This document shows, piece after piece, positions 26,249 through 35,066 of a stretch of DNA of 64,000 nucleotides. Every line of letters begins with the position of its first letter. The stretch's first letter is position 1. The notes beneath the pieces were generated by a model that worked only from the letters and a program-made list of their open reading frames with translations, was not told the origin of the DNA and did no database searches. Position numbers and translations under genes: made by a program. This stretch comes from Streptomyces echinatus. Its GTDB lineage: Bacteria > Actinomycetota > Actinomycetes > Streptomycetales > Streptomycetaceae. The stretch is from positions 434,001 through 498,000 of the forward strand of contig NZ_JACHJK010000003.1 of the NCBI RefSeq assembly GCF_014203595.1, in the 5' to 3' direction.

Positions 26249-27262
26249 ATGAGCGAGGCCAGGACCGCGCGCACCTACAACCAGCGGCACGTTCCACGGA
26301 AGTACACGCCGGGTGGGCGACGGGTGAGCGTCTACGTCTCCTGGAGCTATCCGGCCGAGGCCGGCCGGTACGCGACCGAGCTGGACAACCGCTTCTCGAC
26401 GATGACCGAGGTCAGGCGGGTGGCGTGGCCGACCTACGAGGAACCTCAGTGGTCCGACCCCTACCGCTTCCAGCAGGGCATAGCCGGTTCGCTCGAGCTG
26501 TTCTTCTGGGCCTGGGTGCCGTTCCAGGACTTCGTCGAGGAGGTCACGGGCCACCCCGTACCGGTGTACCAGCGCATCGACCAGGCGGGTTTCCACACGC
26601 CCCTGGACGAGCGGGTGCTGGCGGACACGGACGTGCTGTTCGTCTTCGGGCTGGACCACATGGTCACCGAGCAGGAGGCCCAGCCCGGTGAGATCGAGGC
26701 GCTGCGGGAGTTCCTCGGCCGCGAGGACGTCCGGCTGGTGCTCGGCCCGCACCACGACGTCGGGGCCTCGGACGATATGAAGGAACGGGACATGGAGTAC
26801 CGCCACCACGGCGATCCCCTGGTCCCCCGCCAGCAGAGGTTCGCCACCTACGTCAGGGATCTGATGAAGGGCCTCGGTGTACCGGTGATGAACCGGTACG
26901 GCCTGCGTCCCGCCACCGGTCAGGGCAACCAGATCGCCCCCCTGTCCACCGTAGGTGACCTGGACGGCAAGGGGTGGCTGTCCGGGGTGACGAACTTCAA
27001 CTTCCACATGCACCTGCCGCACTACGAGGTGACGACGGACCGGCCGGACAGGATCCGGGTCCTGGCCCGGCAGCCGATCGACATGTCCAGGCCGCATCCG
27101 TTCACCGAGGCCGGCAACACCGAGTTCAACATGTTCCTGTGGATGCCCCCGGGCGGGGACCGGGCCGGGGACGTGCTGCTGGCCGACTCGACGATCTTCA
27201 GCTCCTTGTTCGGCGGTGATGACAGCCTGCGCAACTTCTGGCGCAACCTCGTCTCGACGTAG
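26249..27262 (+). CDS. Uncharacterised 337-residue protein of the DyP operon
   Basis: Begins MSEARTARTYNQRHVPRKYT. The central part, VLADTDVLFVFGLDHMVTEQ then REDVRLVLGPHHDVGAS, resembles a Rossmann-like or glutamine-amidotransferase-type fold with a possible metal-binding HHDVG. The end, GNTEFNMFLWMPPGGDRAGD followed by SLFGGDDSLRNFWRN, is unlike common families. GGAGA precedes the ATG. It lies 28 bases after the previous gene and 19 bases before the DyP gene, so all three probably function together. No function is assigned. Confidence 0.8.
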   Translation: MSEARTARTYNQRHVPRKYTPGGRRVSVYVSWSYPAEAGRYATELDNRFSTMTEVRRVAWPTYEEPQWSDPYRFQQGIAGSLELFFWAWVPFQDFVEEVTGHPVPVYQRIDQAGFHTPLDERVLADTDVLFVFGLDHMVTEQEAQPGEIEALREFLGREDVRLVLGPHHDVGASDDMKERDMEYRHHGDPLVPRQQRFATYVRDLMKGLGVPVMNRYGLRPATGQGNQIAPLSTVGDLDGKGWLSGVTNFNFHMHLPHYEVTTDRPDRIRVLARQPIDMSRPHPFTEAGNTEFNMFLWMPPGGDRAGDVLLADSTIFSSLFGGDDSLRNFWRNLVST

Positions 27263-27281
27263 TGCCGCAGGGAGGCGAACC

Positions 27282-28616
27282 GTGAACGGGCCCGCGGAAG
27301 TCAAACTGGAACTCGACGACATCCAGCGTGGAGTCATCAGCCCCCGACCGACCCCCTACGCCGCGACGTACCTCCTCTTCCGCATCGACGAACGGGCCGA
27401 CGGCAGGGAGTTGATGCGCAGGGCGAGCGCCGCGGTGACCTCCGCCGCGGAATCGGTCAGTCCACTCGGGGAGACGTGGGTCAGCGTCGCGGTCACCTGT
27501 ACCGGCCTCGCGGCACTCGGTGTGCCGCGCGCGTCGCTGGACACCTTCGCCTGGGAGTTCCGGCAGGGGATGGCGGCCCGCGCCAGGGCCCTCGGCGATG
27601 TCGGGGAGAGCGGCCCGGAGAACTGGGAGGCACCTCTCGGCAGCCCGGACGTCCACGTGGTGATCAGCGCGGTCGCACCCGACCCGTTCCTCCTGGATGC
27701 CGCCGTCGACCGCGCCCGGCCGGCCTACGACCGCCTCCCCGGTGTGACGGCCGTCTGGCGGCAGGACTGCTACGCCCTGCCCACCGAGACCGAGCACTTC
27801 GGCTACCGCGACGGCGTCAGCCATCCGGCCGTCGAGGGCACCGGCATCCCCGGGTCCAACACGCGGGAAGCCCCGTTGAAGGCAGGTGAGTTCATCCTCG
27901 GCCATCCCGACGAACTCGGCGGTGTGCAGGCCCCCCGGCCGGACGTCCTGGGCCGCAACGGCAGCTACGCGGTCTTCCGCAAGCTGCATCAGAGGGTCGC
28001 CGAGTTCCGGCGCTACCTGAAGGAGAACTCCGTCGACCCCGCCGACGAGGAGCTGGTCGCCGCCAAGCTCATGGGCCGCTGGCGCAGCGGAGCCCCCCTG
28101 GCGCTCGCCCCGCTGCACGACGATCCCGCGCTCGGCGCCGACCCGCTCCGCCGCAACACCTTCTGGTACGAACAGGACGACCCGGCGGGGTTCACCACTC
28201 CCCGTGGCTGCCACATCCGGCGGGCCAACCCTCGCGACGCCTCGGTGGCCGGCGAGGTACGGCTGCACCGCATGATCAGGCGTGGCGCGGTCTACGGCCC
28301 GCCGCTGCCGCACGGGGTCCTGGAGGAGGACGGAGCGGACCGCGGCCTGATGTTCGCCTTCATCGGCGCGCACCTCGGGCGCCAGTTCGAGTTCGTACAG
28401 ACGGAATGGATCAACGACGGCGTCTTCTTCGGAGGCGAGGACGCCAAGGACCCCGTCGCCGGATCCGCCGACGGCACCGCCGGCTACACCATTCCGCGAC
28501 GGCCGCTGCGCCGCCGCCTGGCTCCCCTTCCCCGGTTCGTCACGACCCGTGGCGGTGAGTACTGCTTCCTGCCGAGCCTGAGCGCCCTGCGCTGGCTGGG
28601 AGAGCTCCACGACTGA
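27282..28616 (+). CDS. DyP-type heme peroxidase
   Basis: A 444-residue dye-decolourising-type peroxidase. The hallmark GXXDG motif is GYRDG (174-178), with D177 as the distal acid. The proximal heme ligand is H311 (RGCHIRRANPRD), the distal arginine region is LHRMIRRGAVYGP (about 329-340), and GLMFAFIGAHLGRQFEF completes the pattern. No Tat signal is visible, so it is predicted cytoplasmic. GTG start with GGGAGG upstream, 19 bases after the preceding gene. Length fits the C-type/long subfamily. It would use hydrogen peroxide to oxidise an organic substrate; partner genes may supply or channel it. Confidence 0.94.
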   Translation: MNGPAEVKLELDDIQRGVISPRPTPYAATYLLFRIDERADGRELMRRASAAVTSAAESVSPLGETWVSVAVTCTGLAALGVPRASLDTFAWEFRQGMAARARALGDVGESGPENWEAPLGSPDVHVVISAVAPDPFLLDAAVDRARPAYDRLPGVTAVWRQDCYALPTETEHFGYRDGVSHPAVEGTGIPGSNTREAPLKAGEFILGHPDELGGVQAPRPDVLGRNGSYAVFRKLHQRVAEFRRYLKENSVDPADEELVAAKLMGRWRSGAPLALAPLHDDPALGADPLRRNTFWYEQDDPAGFTTPRGCHIRRANPRDASVAGEVRLHRMIRRGAVYGPPLPHGVLEEDGADRGLMFAFIGAHLGRQFEFVQTEWINDGVFFGGEDAKDPVAGSADGTAGYTIPRRPLRRRLAPLPRFVTTRGGEYCFLPSLSALRWLGELHD

Positions 28617-28673
28617 CCCCGGCGGAGCGCACCCTGCTTCGACAGCGACCCGGCCAGGTTGTTCAATGACCGG

Positions 28674-29267
28674 ATGACACCGGACGCCACCACCTCCACC
28701 TCCGCCCTCACCTCGCCCATAGGCGGCCGCGGCCTGCGGCTTCGTCGGTGGGATCCCTCCGCCGAGACCGATGTCGAGACGTTCCTGCGGGGCTGCTCCG
28801 ACCCGGACTTCCAGCGCTGGAACACTCCGCTGCGCCCCATCACGGATCTTGCGGCCGCCCGCGCCACCCTGCTCGGCAAGGCCGAGGCGGCCGAGGCCGG
28901 TACCGAGGCGTCGTTCTGCGTGGAGGACGCGGACAGCGGCACCCCGCTGGGCCACGTCGGCGTCAACCGGATCGACCGCGCGATGCGGTCCGCCTGCGTC
29001 GGCTACTGGGTACTGCCCGAGGCACGCGGCCAGGGGGTCGCCACCCGCGCACTCACGCTGGCCACCCGCTGGGCGTTCACCGGTCTGCGGCTGCACCGCC
29101 TGGAACTCGACCACGCCGTCGGCCACGAGGCGTCGTGCAAGGTCGCCGAGCGATGCGGTTTCCGCTACGAGGGGACGCTGCGCGGCGCGATGTGGGAGGA
29201 GGGCCGCAGGGACGCCTTCCGTGACTGCCATCTGCACGCCCGCCTCGCGACGGACCCGATGCCGTAG
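28674..29267 (+). CDS. GNAT N-acetyltransferase (RimJ/RimL type)
   Basis: A 197-residue acetyltransferase. Motif A, VGYWVLPEARGQGVATRALT, contains the RGQG acetyl-CoA-binding turn, and the C-terminal LELDHAVGHEASCKVAERCG then FRYEGTL matches RimJ/RimL-type enzymes. GLRLRRWDP begins the N-terminal strand. Start ATG 28674 is preferred to the TTG at 28659. It is downstream of the DyP gene with 57 bases between, perhaps still part of that transcription unit. Likely substrates are amino groups of a protein N-terminus or a small molecule. Confidence 0.9.
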   Translation: MTPDATTSTSALTSPIGGRGLRLRRWDPSAETDVETFLRGCSDPDFQRWNTPLRPITDLAAARATLLGKAEAAEAGTEASFCVEDADSGTPLGHVGVNRIDRAMRSACVGYWVLPEARGQGVATRALTLATRWAFTGLRLHRLELDHAVGHEASCKVAERCGFRYEGTLRGAMWEEGRRDAFRDCHLHARLATDPMP

Positions 29268-29323
29268 CGGGCACGGGCGGCGAACGCCACTATGATCTTC
29301 GGCCTGGTCGAGGAGGGGCTCGG

Positions 29324-29869
29324 ATGGCGTTTCAGGAACATGTGGAACGGGTCGCCCGCGAGGTCGTCGGAGCGTTCCCGGCGGACCGCGGGATCTACGC
29401 GGTGACGTTCCGCGTCGACAGCGTCGATCAGGATCCGCGGCTTCCGTACGTGGCGATCGGCTACACGACCGAGGCCGACGCCACGGCATCGGCGCGGCAG
29501 ACGTCGGACGCCTGGGAGGCACGCTGGAGTTACGCGTTCTTCCCGGAGACGGGGCTCGAAGGCGTCAGGAGCGTCGGGCGTGATCCTGACGGTGCGCGGG
29601 CGCACCGGCGGGAGGCCGAGTCCCAGGGGCTGTGGTACGGGGACGACGACGAGCCGGACGGCCGCGACGAAGGCCTGGTCGAGTGGTTCTACGAGGTGTG
29701 CGTCGCGGCGGCCCGGCACCTCCACGAGAGCGGCCGGATCGTGGAGGCGCTGGGACGGCCGGTCCCGGTGATCCTCTACGACATGTTCGAGCCGGACGCG
29801 ATGTTCGAGCTGACGTCGAGTGCCAATCCGGCCGAGCTGACCGCCGGCTTCATGGCCGCAACCCCCTGA
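29324..29869 (+). CDS. Hypothetical protein, DUF4303-like
   Basis: A 181-residue soluble protein starting MAFQEHVERVAREVVGAFPA. Regions such as GIYAVTFRVDSVDQDPRLPY then VAIGYTTEADA, an acidic centre (GDDDEPDGRDEGLVEW) and ILYDMFEPDAMFELTS near the end resemble DUF4303/SUKH-neighbourhood proteins in streptomycetes. These often serve as immunity-like or unknown proteins. It stands alone; the ATG at 29324 follows a purine-rich GAGGGG by about nine bases. Confidence 0.7.
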   Translation: MAFQEHVERVAREVVGAFPADRGIYAVTFRVDSVDQDPRLPYVAIGYTTEADATASARQTSDAWEARWSYAFFPETGLEGVRSVGRDPDGARAHRREAESQGLWYGDDDEPDGRDEGLVEWFYEVCVAAARHLHESGRIVEALGRPVPVILYDMFEPDAMFELTSSANPAELTAGFMAATP

Positions 29870-29901
29870 GCGACGGTCACCGCGTGCCGCGCCGCGTCAC
29901 G

Positions 29902-29930
29902 TGTGACAGCGGTGTACGGAACGTGTCACA
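29902..29930. promoter_or_regulatory. Inverted repeat upstream of secreted beta-propeller gene
   Basis: TGTGACA (29902-29908) and TGTCACA (29924-29930) form perfect inverted arms with a 15-base spacer, 108 bases before the next start. TGTCACA also resembles the ECF41 -35 element, but no CGTC follows at 16 bases. An operator role is possible. Confidence 0.35.
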
Positions 29931-30037
29931 GAGCGCGTACCGCCAGGTCCCGCCGCTTCCGCACGGCCCCGCCGGGTGGGATGTTTACCGGCCGGAGCGG
30001 CCCGCGGCGGGCCGCACGCAGTGATCGGGGGGACACC

Positions 30038-31030
30038 TTGACGCACCGACAGCACCGCACCGACGACGGCGGAACCGCCGTGGGAACGCGAAGAATCGGC
30101 ACGGCCTGTGGAGAGGGCACGGCGCGGCGCCGCCGGGCGGCGGCGATCGCCACCGCGCTCGCCATGGCCGTACCGCTGACGCTCAACGCCGCGGCAGACG
30201 CGGGAGCGGCGACGGACCACCCGATCGTCTTCGCCCGCTACACCGCGGCAGCGCCCGTCGAAGACCTCTACGCGATCTCCACCGGCGGCGGCACGCCCGT
30301 CAAACTCACCCACACCGCCACCGTCAGCGACGTGATGCCCAGCTGGTCCCCGGACGGCAAGCGGGTGGCCTTCGTCCGCTACGGATCCGGGGGCGCCATC
30401 GACGGCATCTGGACGATGAACACCACGGGCGGCGGCCTGAAGGCCGTCCCCGGCACCAAGGGTGCCTCCGACCCGGCATGGTCCCCGGACGGCAAGCGGA
30501 TCGCCTACGCCAAGCCGGTCGGCACCCAGCGTGAGATCTACGTGGCCGACATCGACGGCACCCCCGCCACCCGGCTGACCCACACCGCGGCGGACGACCT
30601 GCATCCGACGTGGTCCCCGGACGGGAAGTACCTGGCGTTCAACCGCGCGGACGCCGGCGGGCACAGCAGGGTGATGCGGATCCGGCTGTCCACCCTGGTC
30701 CAGACGGCGGTCACCGCGTCCGGCTCCCACGACTGGACGCCCGACTGGTCGCACGGCAACCGGATCGTCTTCAGCCGTGTGGACTCCTCGGGCTTCGCCC
30801 ACCTCTACGTCGTCCGGCCCGACGGCACCGGCCTGCACCGCATCACCGCGTCCCGCTCCAACGACAAGTACCCCTCGTGGTCCCCGGACGGCCGCCGCCT
30901 GGTCTTCACCCGCGGCGGCGGGGACGACGCGGATCCCGAGCACCTGTTCCTGGTCCGTGCCGACGGCACCGGCCTGACCCAGCTCACCAAGACCGACTCC
31001 CACGACCTGGAGGCGGACTGGCGCCCCTGA
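30038..31030 (+). CDS. Secreted TolB/PD40-type beta-propeller protein
   Basis: A 330-residue exported protein. A TTG at 30038 with GGGGGGACACC upstream gives a signal sequence (RRRRAAAIATALAMAVPLTL) cleaved near ADAGA. The mature part has at least five repeats of the PD40/WD40-like motif SWSPDGK or WSPDG, forming a six-bladed propeller: SWSPDGKRVAFVR, AWSPDGKRIAYAK, TWSPDGKYLAFNR, DWSHGNRIVFSR and SWSPDGRRLVFTR. Such proteins bind peptides or scaffolds. It is followed by convergent genes; the function is unknown. The start codon is unusual, but no ATG offers a signal peptide. Confidence 0.85.
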   Translation: MTHRQHRTDDGGTAVGTRRIGTACGEGTARRRRAAAIATALAMAVPLTLNAAADAGAATDHPIVFARYTAAAPVEDLYAISTGGGTPVKLTHTATVSDVMPSWSPDGKRVAFVRYGSGGAIDGIWTMNTTGGGLKAVPGTKGASDPAWSPDGKRIAYAKPVGTQREIYVADIDGTPATRLTHTAADDLHPTWSPDGKYLAFNRADAGGHSRVMRIRLSTLVQTAVTASGSHDWTPDWSHGNRIVFSRVDSSGFAHLYVVRPDGTGLHRITASRSNDKYPSWSPDGRRLVFTRGGGDDADPEHLFLVRADGTGLTQLTKTDSHDLEADWRP

Positions 31031-31175
31031 CGCACTCCACGGCCTGAACCAGGGTTCACCGGCGACCGGTCCGCAGGGGTCGGTCGCCGAGCCGGGCCGA
31101 CGGCGAGGAGGACGAGGTCGCGTCGTTGCTCTGTTCGTGGTGCGTCCCGACCGGTACGGGCCGGTGGCAAGGGGG

Positions 31176-31730
31176 TCAGTCGGCCGGCCGTTCGTTGTTC
31201 TTCGCGAGCAGCGGGTTGGGGTCGTCGGCACGCGTGACGAGCACGACTTCGCAGGGATCGACGTCGATGACGGGCACCAGGGCGATGTCCTCGCGCACGG
31301 CAGCGCGTCGATCGCCGGCAGGGAAGATCGCGACACAGTGGCCGGTGGCGATGAGTTCCAGCTTGTCCTCGAAGCTGTCATCGATCGAGGGCGGGGGTGG
31401 TGCCGGGCGGTCGCCGACCGGCTTGGGCGTGCTCCAGACAACCGGAGTGCTGACGCAGGCCACCAGTTCCTCGTCCGACAGAGCCCGCAGGCTGACGGGT
31501 TTCTCGTTCGCCAGATGATGACTCGCCGACGTGAGGAGTACCCGCGGCTCCTCACGGAGCTCGGTCACCCGGAAGCCGTCCGTGGGCCAGGGCAGGGGTC
31601 TGTATGCGACGAGGGCGTCGACCCGCCCCTCGGCGAGGACGTGCGTGTCCCGCCAGTCGAGGTGCCGGGTGCGGACCTGGCCGTCGGGATGCCGGCGGCG
31701 CAGGGCAAGGACCCGATTGCCCGGGACGGC
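31176..31730 (-). pseudogene. Truncated LysR-family regulator lacking its DNA-binding domain
   Basis: From the stop of the 73-residue neighbour (TGA at 31733-31731) the frame reads continuously to 31176 and encodes only a LysR substrate-binding domain: HLDWRDTHVLAEGRVDALVA, YRPLPWPTDGFRVTEL, VLLTSASHHLANEKPVSLRA and HCVAIFPAGDRRA. No helix-turn-helix sequence precedes it. The 5-prime part has been removed, probably by deletion that joined it to the next gene. A short derivative from the ATG at 31568 could still be made. Confidence 0.75.
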
Positions 31731-31952
31731 TCATCGAGGCGGTCCCGGCCGCCAGGCACCCGGACCACCGCCCCGCCACTCCACCCAGCTCGCTCTCGCC
31801 ACGTCATCCGGCTCCACATCGGGCATGCCGGCCGCGCGCAGGAACTCGGCGATGTCGAGCAGCGTGTACGCCATGCCCAGGAACCGGTCCTCAAGGCGCA
31901 CACGCCGCCCGCCGTCCCCGGCGGGCTCGTACACGATGACACGCACTGTCAT
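31731..31952 (-). CDS. Small conserved hypothetical protein
   Basis: A 73-residue acidic protein starting MTVRVIVYEPAGDGGRRVRL, with LLDIAEFLRAAGMPDVEPDD and a C-terminal WRGGGPGAW. I recall short streptomycete proteins of this design annotated as hypothetical. Its stop codon forms the boundary of the truncated LysR gene. The start at 31952 is preferred over the longer frame to 32006 because GGTGGC precedes it and the extra N-terminus is not conserved-looking. Confidence 0.65.
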   Translation of the reverse strand: MTVRVIVYEPAGDGGRRVRLEDRFLGMAYTLLDIAEFLRAAGMPDVEPDDVARASWVEWRGGGPGAWRPGPPR

Positions 31953-32060
31953 GCCACCAGCGTCACCGAGCAACCGCACGAGCGCGCGTCGTGAGCAGCG
32001 CGGCACGGTTCACGCGCCCGGGCCACGACGCCCGCGGCTTGCCCCGTCGTCTGCGCGCGA

Positions 32061-32939
32061 TCACCTCTTCACCAGGTTCTGGATCAGCCGGGCGATGTCC
32101 TCCGGCGCCTCCTCGGCCATGAAGTGACCCGCCCGTGTGATGACGTGCCGAAGGTCGGTGCTCCACGGCCGCCAGGTCTCGGCGCCGTCGAAGCCCAGGT
32201 GCCGGCCCCAGTCCTGCTGGACGACCGTGACCGGCATGGTGAGCCGGTTGCCGGCGTCGAGGTCGGCCCGGTCGTGTTCGATGTCGACGGTCGCGGTGGC
32301 GCGGTAGTCGGCGACGATCGACACAACGGCGCCCCGGCACGCGCGCAGGTACTCGGCGCGTACGTCTGCCGGGATCGCGTCGGGGCTCGTGGACCAGGCG
32401 TCGAGGAAATGGCCGAAGAACGCGTCGGCGCTGCCCGCGATCATCCGCTCGGGCAGACCGGGCGGCTGGGCCATCAGGTACAGGTGGAAGGCCACCGCCG
32501 CACCGGCCCCGTGCAGGACGTTCCAGGTGTCCAGAGTGGGAAGGATGTCCAGGATTCCCAGGTGGCTGATCCGGTCCGGGTGATCAAGTCCGGCCCGGAA
32601 GGCGACGTGCGCGCCGCGGTCGTGCCCGACCAGCGTGAACCGGTCGAAGCCGAGTGCGTCGGCCAGGCGGACGACGTCCGCGGCCATCGTCCGCTTCGAG
32701 TAGGTGTCCGCGCCGACCGCTTCCGGCTTGCCGCTGGCGCCGTAGCCGCGGAGATCGGGGCAGATGACGGTGTGGTGGCCGGCCAGGAGAGGAGCGACAT
32801 GCCGCCACATCAGGTGGGTCTGGGGAAAGCCGTGGAGCAGCACGACGGCCGGTCCCTCTCCGCCGACCGCCGCGTTCAGCTCCACGCCGTCGGCCACAGC
32901 GGTGGACCTGGTCTCGAAGCCGGGGATGCCGATGCCCAT
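32061..32939 (-). CDS. Alpha/beta hydrolase, haloacetate dehalogenase-like
   Basis: A 292-residue alpha/beta hydrolase. HGFPQTHLMW (36-45) gives the oxyanion region and the nucleophile is Asp107 in VGHDRGA. The later TRAGHFMAEE supplies the catalytic histidine. An Asp nucleophile, the YGASGKP loop and this histidine match fluoroacetate/haloacetate dehalogenases and epoxide hydrolases. ATG 32939 has AAGGAG nine bases upstream; the longer frame to 32984 is rejected. It is the last leftward gene before the rightward SARP regulator. Confidence 0.9.
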   Translation of the reverse strand: MGIGIPGFETRSTAVADGVELNAAVGGEGPAVVLLHGFPQTHLMWRHVAPLLAGHHTVICPDLRGYGASGKPEAVGADTYSKRTMAADVVRLADALGFDRFTLVGHDRGAHVAFRAGLDHPDRISHLGILDILPTLDTWNVLHGAGAAVAFHLYLMAQPPGLPERMIAGSADAFFGHFLDAWSTSPDAIPADVRAEYLRACRGAVVSIVADYRATATVDIEHDRADLDAGNRLTMPVTVVQQDWGRHLGFDGAETWRPWSTDLRHVITRAGHFMAEEAPEDIARLIQNLVKR

Positions 32940-33070
32940 CGTCGTCGTCTCCTTGTCTCGGACTCGTGAGTCGCTTCCGTTCACGCGGGGGGCGCGTGAC
33001 GCACAGGGAGGATCCGGGAGCCGGATCAGCAGCGGATCAGCGGCAGCGCGGTACCGACGACAATGAGCCC

Positions 33071-35029
33071 ATGGAGATCCTCGTCAACGTGCTCGGGCCG
33101 ATCGAGGTCACGGATACCGAGGGCCGTCCTGTGCCGGTGGGCAGCCGGCGCCGCCGCGAGCTTCTGGGTCGGCTGGTCGCGGCCGGCGGCCGGGCCGTCC
33201 CGCTTCCGGTGCTGATCGACGATCTCTGGGAGGACCCGCCGCCCACGGCGGCCGGGACGGTCCGCACCTTCGTAGCCGAGCTGCGCCGTGCCCTCGAACC
33301 GGATCGGCCTGCGCGGACCCCGTCGCGCACCATCGAGACCGTCGGTACCGGATACGCCCTGCGGGTTCCGCGGGCGCGCGTCGACGCCCACCGGTTCGAG
33401 GACACCCTGCGGGCCGTGCAGGACGGACCCGGCGGCCAGGCTGCGGGCACGGGTGCAGGTGCGCTGAGCGAGGCGCTGTCGTGGTGGCGGGGCGAACCGT
33501 ACGCGGACCTCGACGCCTCGTCCTGGCTGACGCCGGAGCGCGCCCGGCTGACGGAACTCCACCGTCAAGCCGTCGAGCTGCGCGCCCGGGCGACGCTGGA
33601 CCTCGGACGTGGCGCGCCCCTCGTCCCCGAGCTGGAGGCGTTCGCCGCCGCGCACCCGTGGCGGGAGCATGCCTGGGTTCTGCTCTCCCATGCGCTCTAC
33701 CAGGCCGGCCGTCAGGTCGACGCGCTGGCCTCGCTGCGCGGCGCGCGAGCCGTGCTGCTGGACCGGTTCGGACTCAGTTCGGCGGACGGCCTCGATCATC
33801 TGGAGCGCGACATCCTTCGGCAGGCTCCGCATCTCACGCCCGCGCCTCAGGACGAAGACCGGCTCCGCCTGCTCACGCGCACGGAAGCGGCGGGCACCTA
33901 CACGCGGCTGCGCTCGATGAGCACCGTCGCCGGGGCCGCCGCGGTCACCGGCGGCACCAACCTGGTACTCGCCCAGAAGCAACGCGCCGCGGCGGCCGCG
34001 GAAGCGGAACGGACCGGGGATCCCCTCCTCACCGCCCGGGTGATCGCGGCGTACGACGTACCCACGATCTGGACGCGCGCCGACGATCCCGGCCGGTCCG
34101 AGGCCCTGGTCGCGACCACTCGGCGCACGCTGCACCGACTCGGCCCCGGAGCTCCGCCCGCGCTTCGGGCCCGTCTCCTCGCCACCGTCGGGCTGGAGCA
34201 CCGCGGAAGCCGGGACCGCTGGGCCGCCGAGGCGGCGGCCGAAGCCGAACGCCTCGCCCGCGGCCTGCACGACCCCCACGTGCTGGTACTCGCGCTCAAC
34301 GCCCGGTTCGTACAGTCCTTCCAGCACCCGGGGCGCACCGGTGAACGCGACGTGATCGCCGACGAGCTCATCGCTCTCGCCGCGCGGCACGATCTCCCGG
34401 TGTTCGAGATCCTCGGCCATCTGATCAAGATCCAGGTATGCGCGGCCCGCGGCGCCACCGAACCCGCGCAACGCCACGTCGAGGCGGCCGAGCGGCTCGC
34501 CGCCATGCACGATGCCCCGCTCGTGCACGTGCTCACCGCCGCGTTCCGGACCATGCGGCTGGCAGAGCGCTCGAACGACCCCGCCGAAGTGGCTCTCGCC
34601 CATCGCACCCTGGCCGACGACCTCGCCGGTGCCGGCATGCCCGGGGTGGAAGCCGGCATCCTCCCGCTCGCGCTGCTCTCCCTCCGTATGCGCCACCGCC
34701 GTCCCGCGCCCACGGACCCCGCCCTCGACTGGGGCCCCTGCCGTCCCTGGGTCCAGCCGCTCCTCCACCACGCCCACGGCCGCCTCGCGGCGGCCCGCGA
34801 GGCCGCCGCCGCCCTGCCCACTCCCCCCGCGGACCACCTGTACGACTCGCTCTGGGCCGTCACCGCGCACACGGCGGTCCTGCTCCAGGACGCATCACTC
34901 GCCGCACGCGCGCACGACGCCCTCTCCCCCCTGCGCGGTGAGATCGCGGGCGGCACAACGGCCATGCTCAGTTTCGGCCCCGTCGACGACGTCCTGACCG
35001 CTCTCGATCAGCACCTCGTCCGGCGATGA
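33071..35029 (+). CDS. SARP/BTAD transcriptional regulator
   Basis: A 652-residue regulator of the AfsR/SARP type without NB-ARC. OmpR-like winged helix at about residues 1-95 (VNVLGPIEVTDTEGRPVPVG; PVLIDDLWEDPPPTAAGTVR), BTAD domain at about 100-250 (ELHRQAVELRARATLDLGRG; HAWVLLSHALYQAGRQVDAL), then a long Ala-rich helical region that may be TPR-like. SARPs activate secondary metabolite clusters; no such cluster is visible here. ATG at 33071 has little ribosome site; the upstream frame to 32966 is unlikely. It does not appear to belong to an operon. Confidence 0.9.
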   Translation: MEILVNVLGPIEVTDTEGRPVPVGSRRRRELLGRLVAAGGRAVPLPVLIDDLWEDPPPTAAGTVRTFVAELRRALEPDRPARTPSRTIETVGTGYALRVPRARVDAHRFEDTLRAVQDGPGGQAAGTGAGALSEALSWWRGEPYADLDASSWLTPERARLTELHRQAVELRARATLDLGRGAPLVPELEAFAAAHPWREHAWVLLSHALYQAGRQVDALASLRGARAVLLDRFGLSSADGLDHLERDILRQAPHLTPAPQDEDRLRLLTRTEAAGTYTRLRSMSTVAGAAAVTGGTNLVLAQKQRAAAAAEAERTGDPLLTARVIAAYDVPTIWTRADDPGRSEALVATTRRTLHRLGPGAPPALRARLLATVGLEHRGSRDRWAAEAAAEAERLARGLHDPHVLVLALNARFVQSFQHPGRTGERDVIADELIALAARHDLPVFEILGHLIKIQVCAARGATEPAQRHVEAAERLAAMHDAPLVHVLTAAFRTMRLAERSNDPAEVALAHRTLADDLAGAGMPGVEAGILPLALLSLRMRHRRPAPTDPALDWGPCRPWVQPLLHHAHGRLAAAREAAAALPTPPADHLYDSLWAVTAHTAVLLQDASLAARAHDALSPLRGEIAGGTTAMLSFGPVDDVLTALDQHLVRR

Positions 35030-35066
35030 CACCACCCTCGGCGCCGCCCACCGACGCGTCGTTCCG

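Noticed and set aside
33026..34870. A 614-codon minus-strand frame across the SARP gene.
   Set aside because: The plus strand encodes a clear SARP/BTAD protein here; the minus frame has no domain.
33071..35029. SARP as regulator of a local antibiotic cluster.
   Set aside because: No polyketide, peptide, terpene or other biosynthetic core genes lie in the window; flanking genes are a hydrolase and the kinase module.
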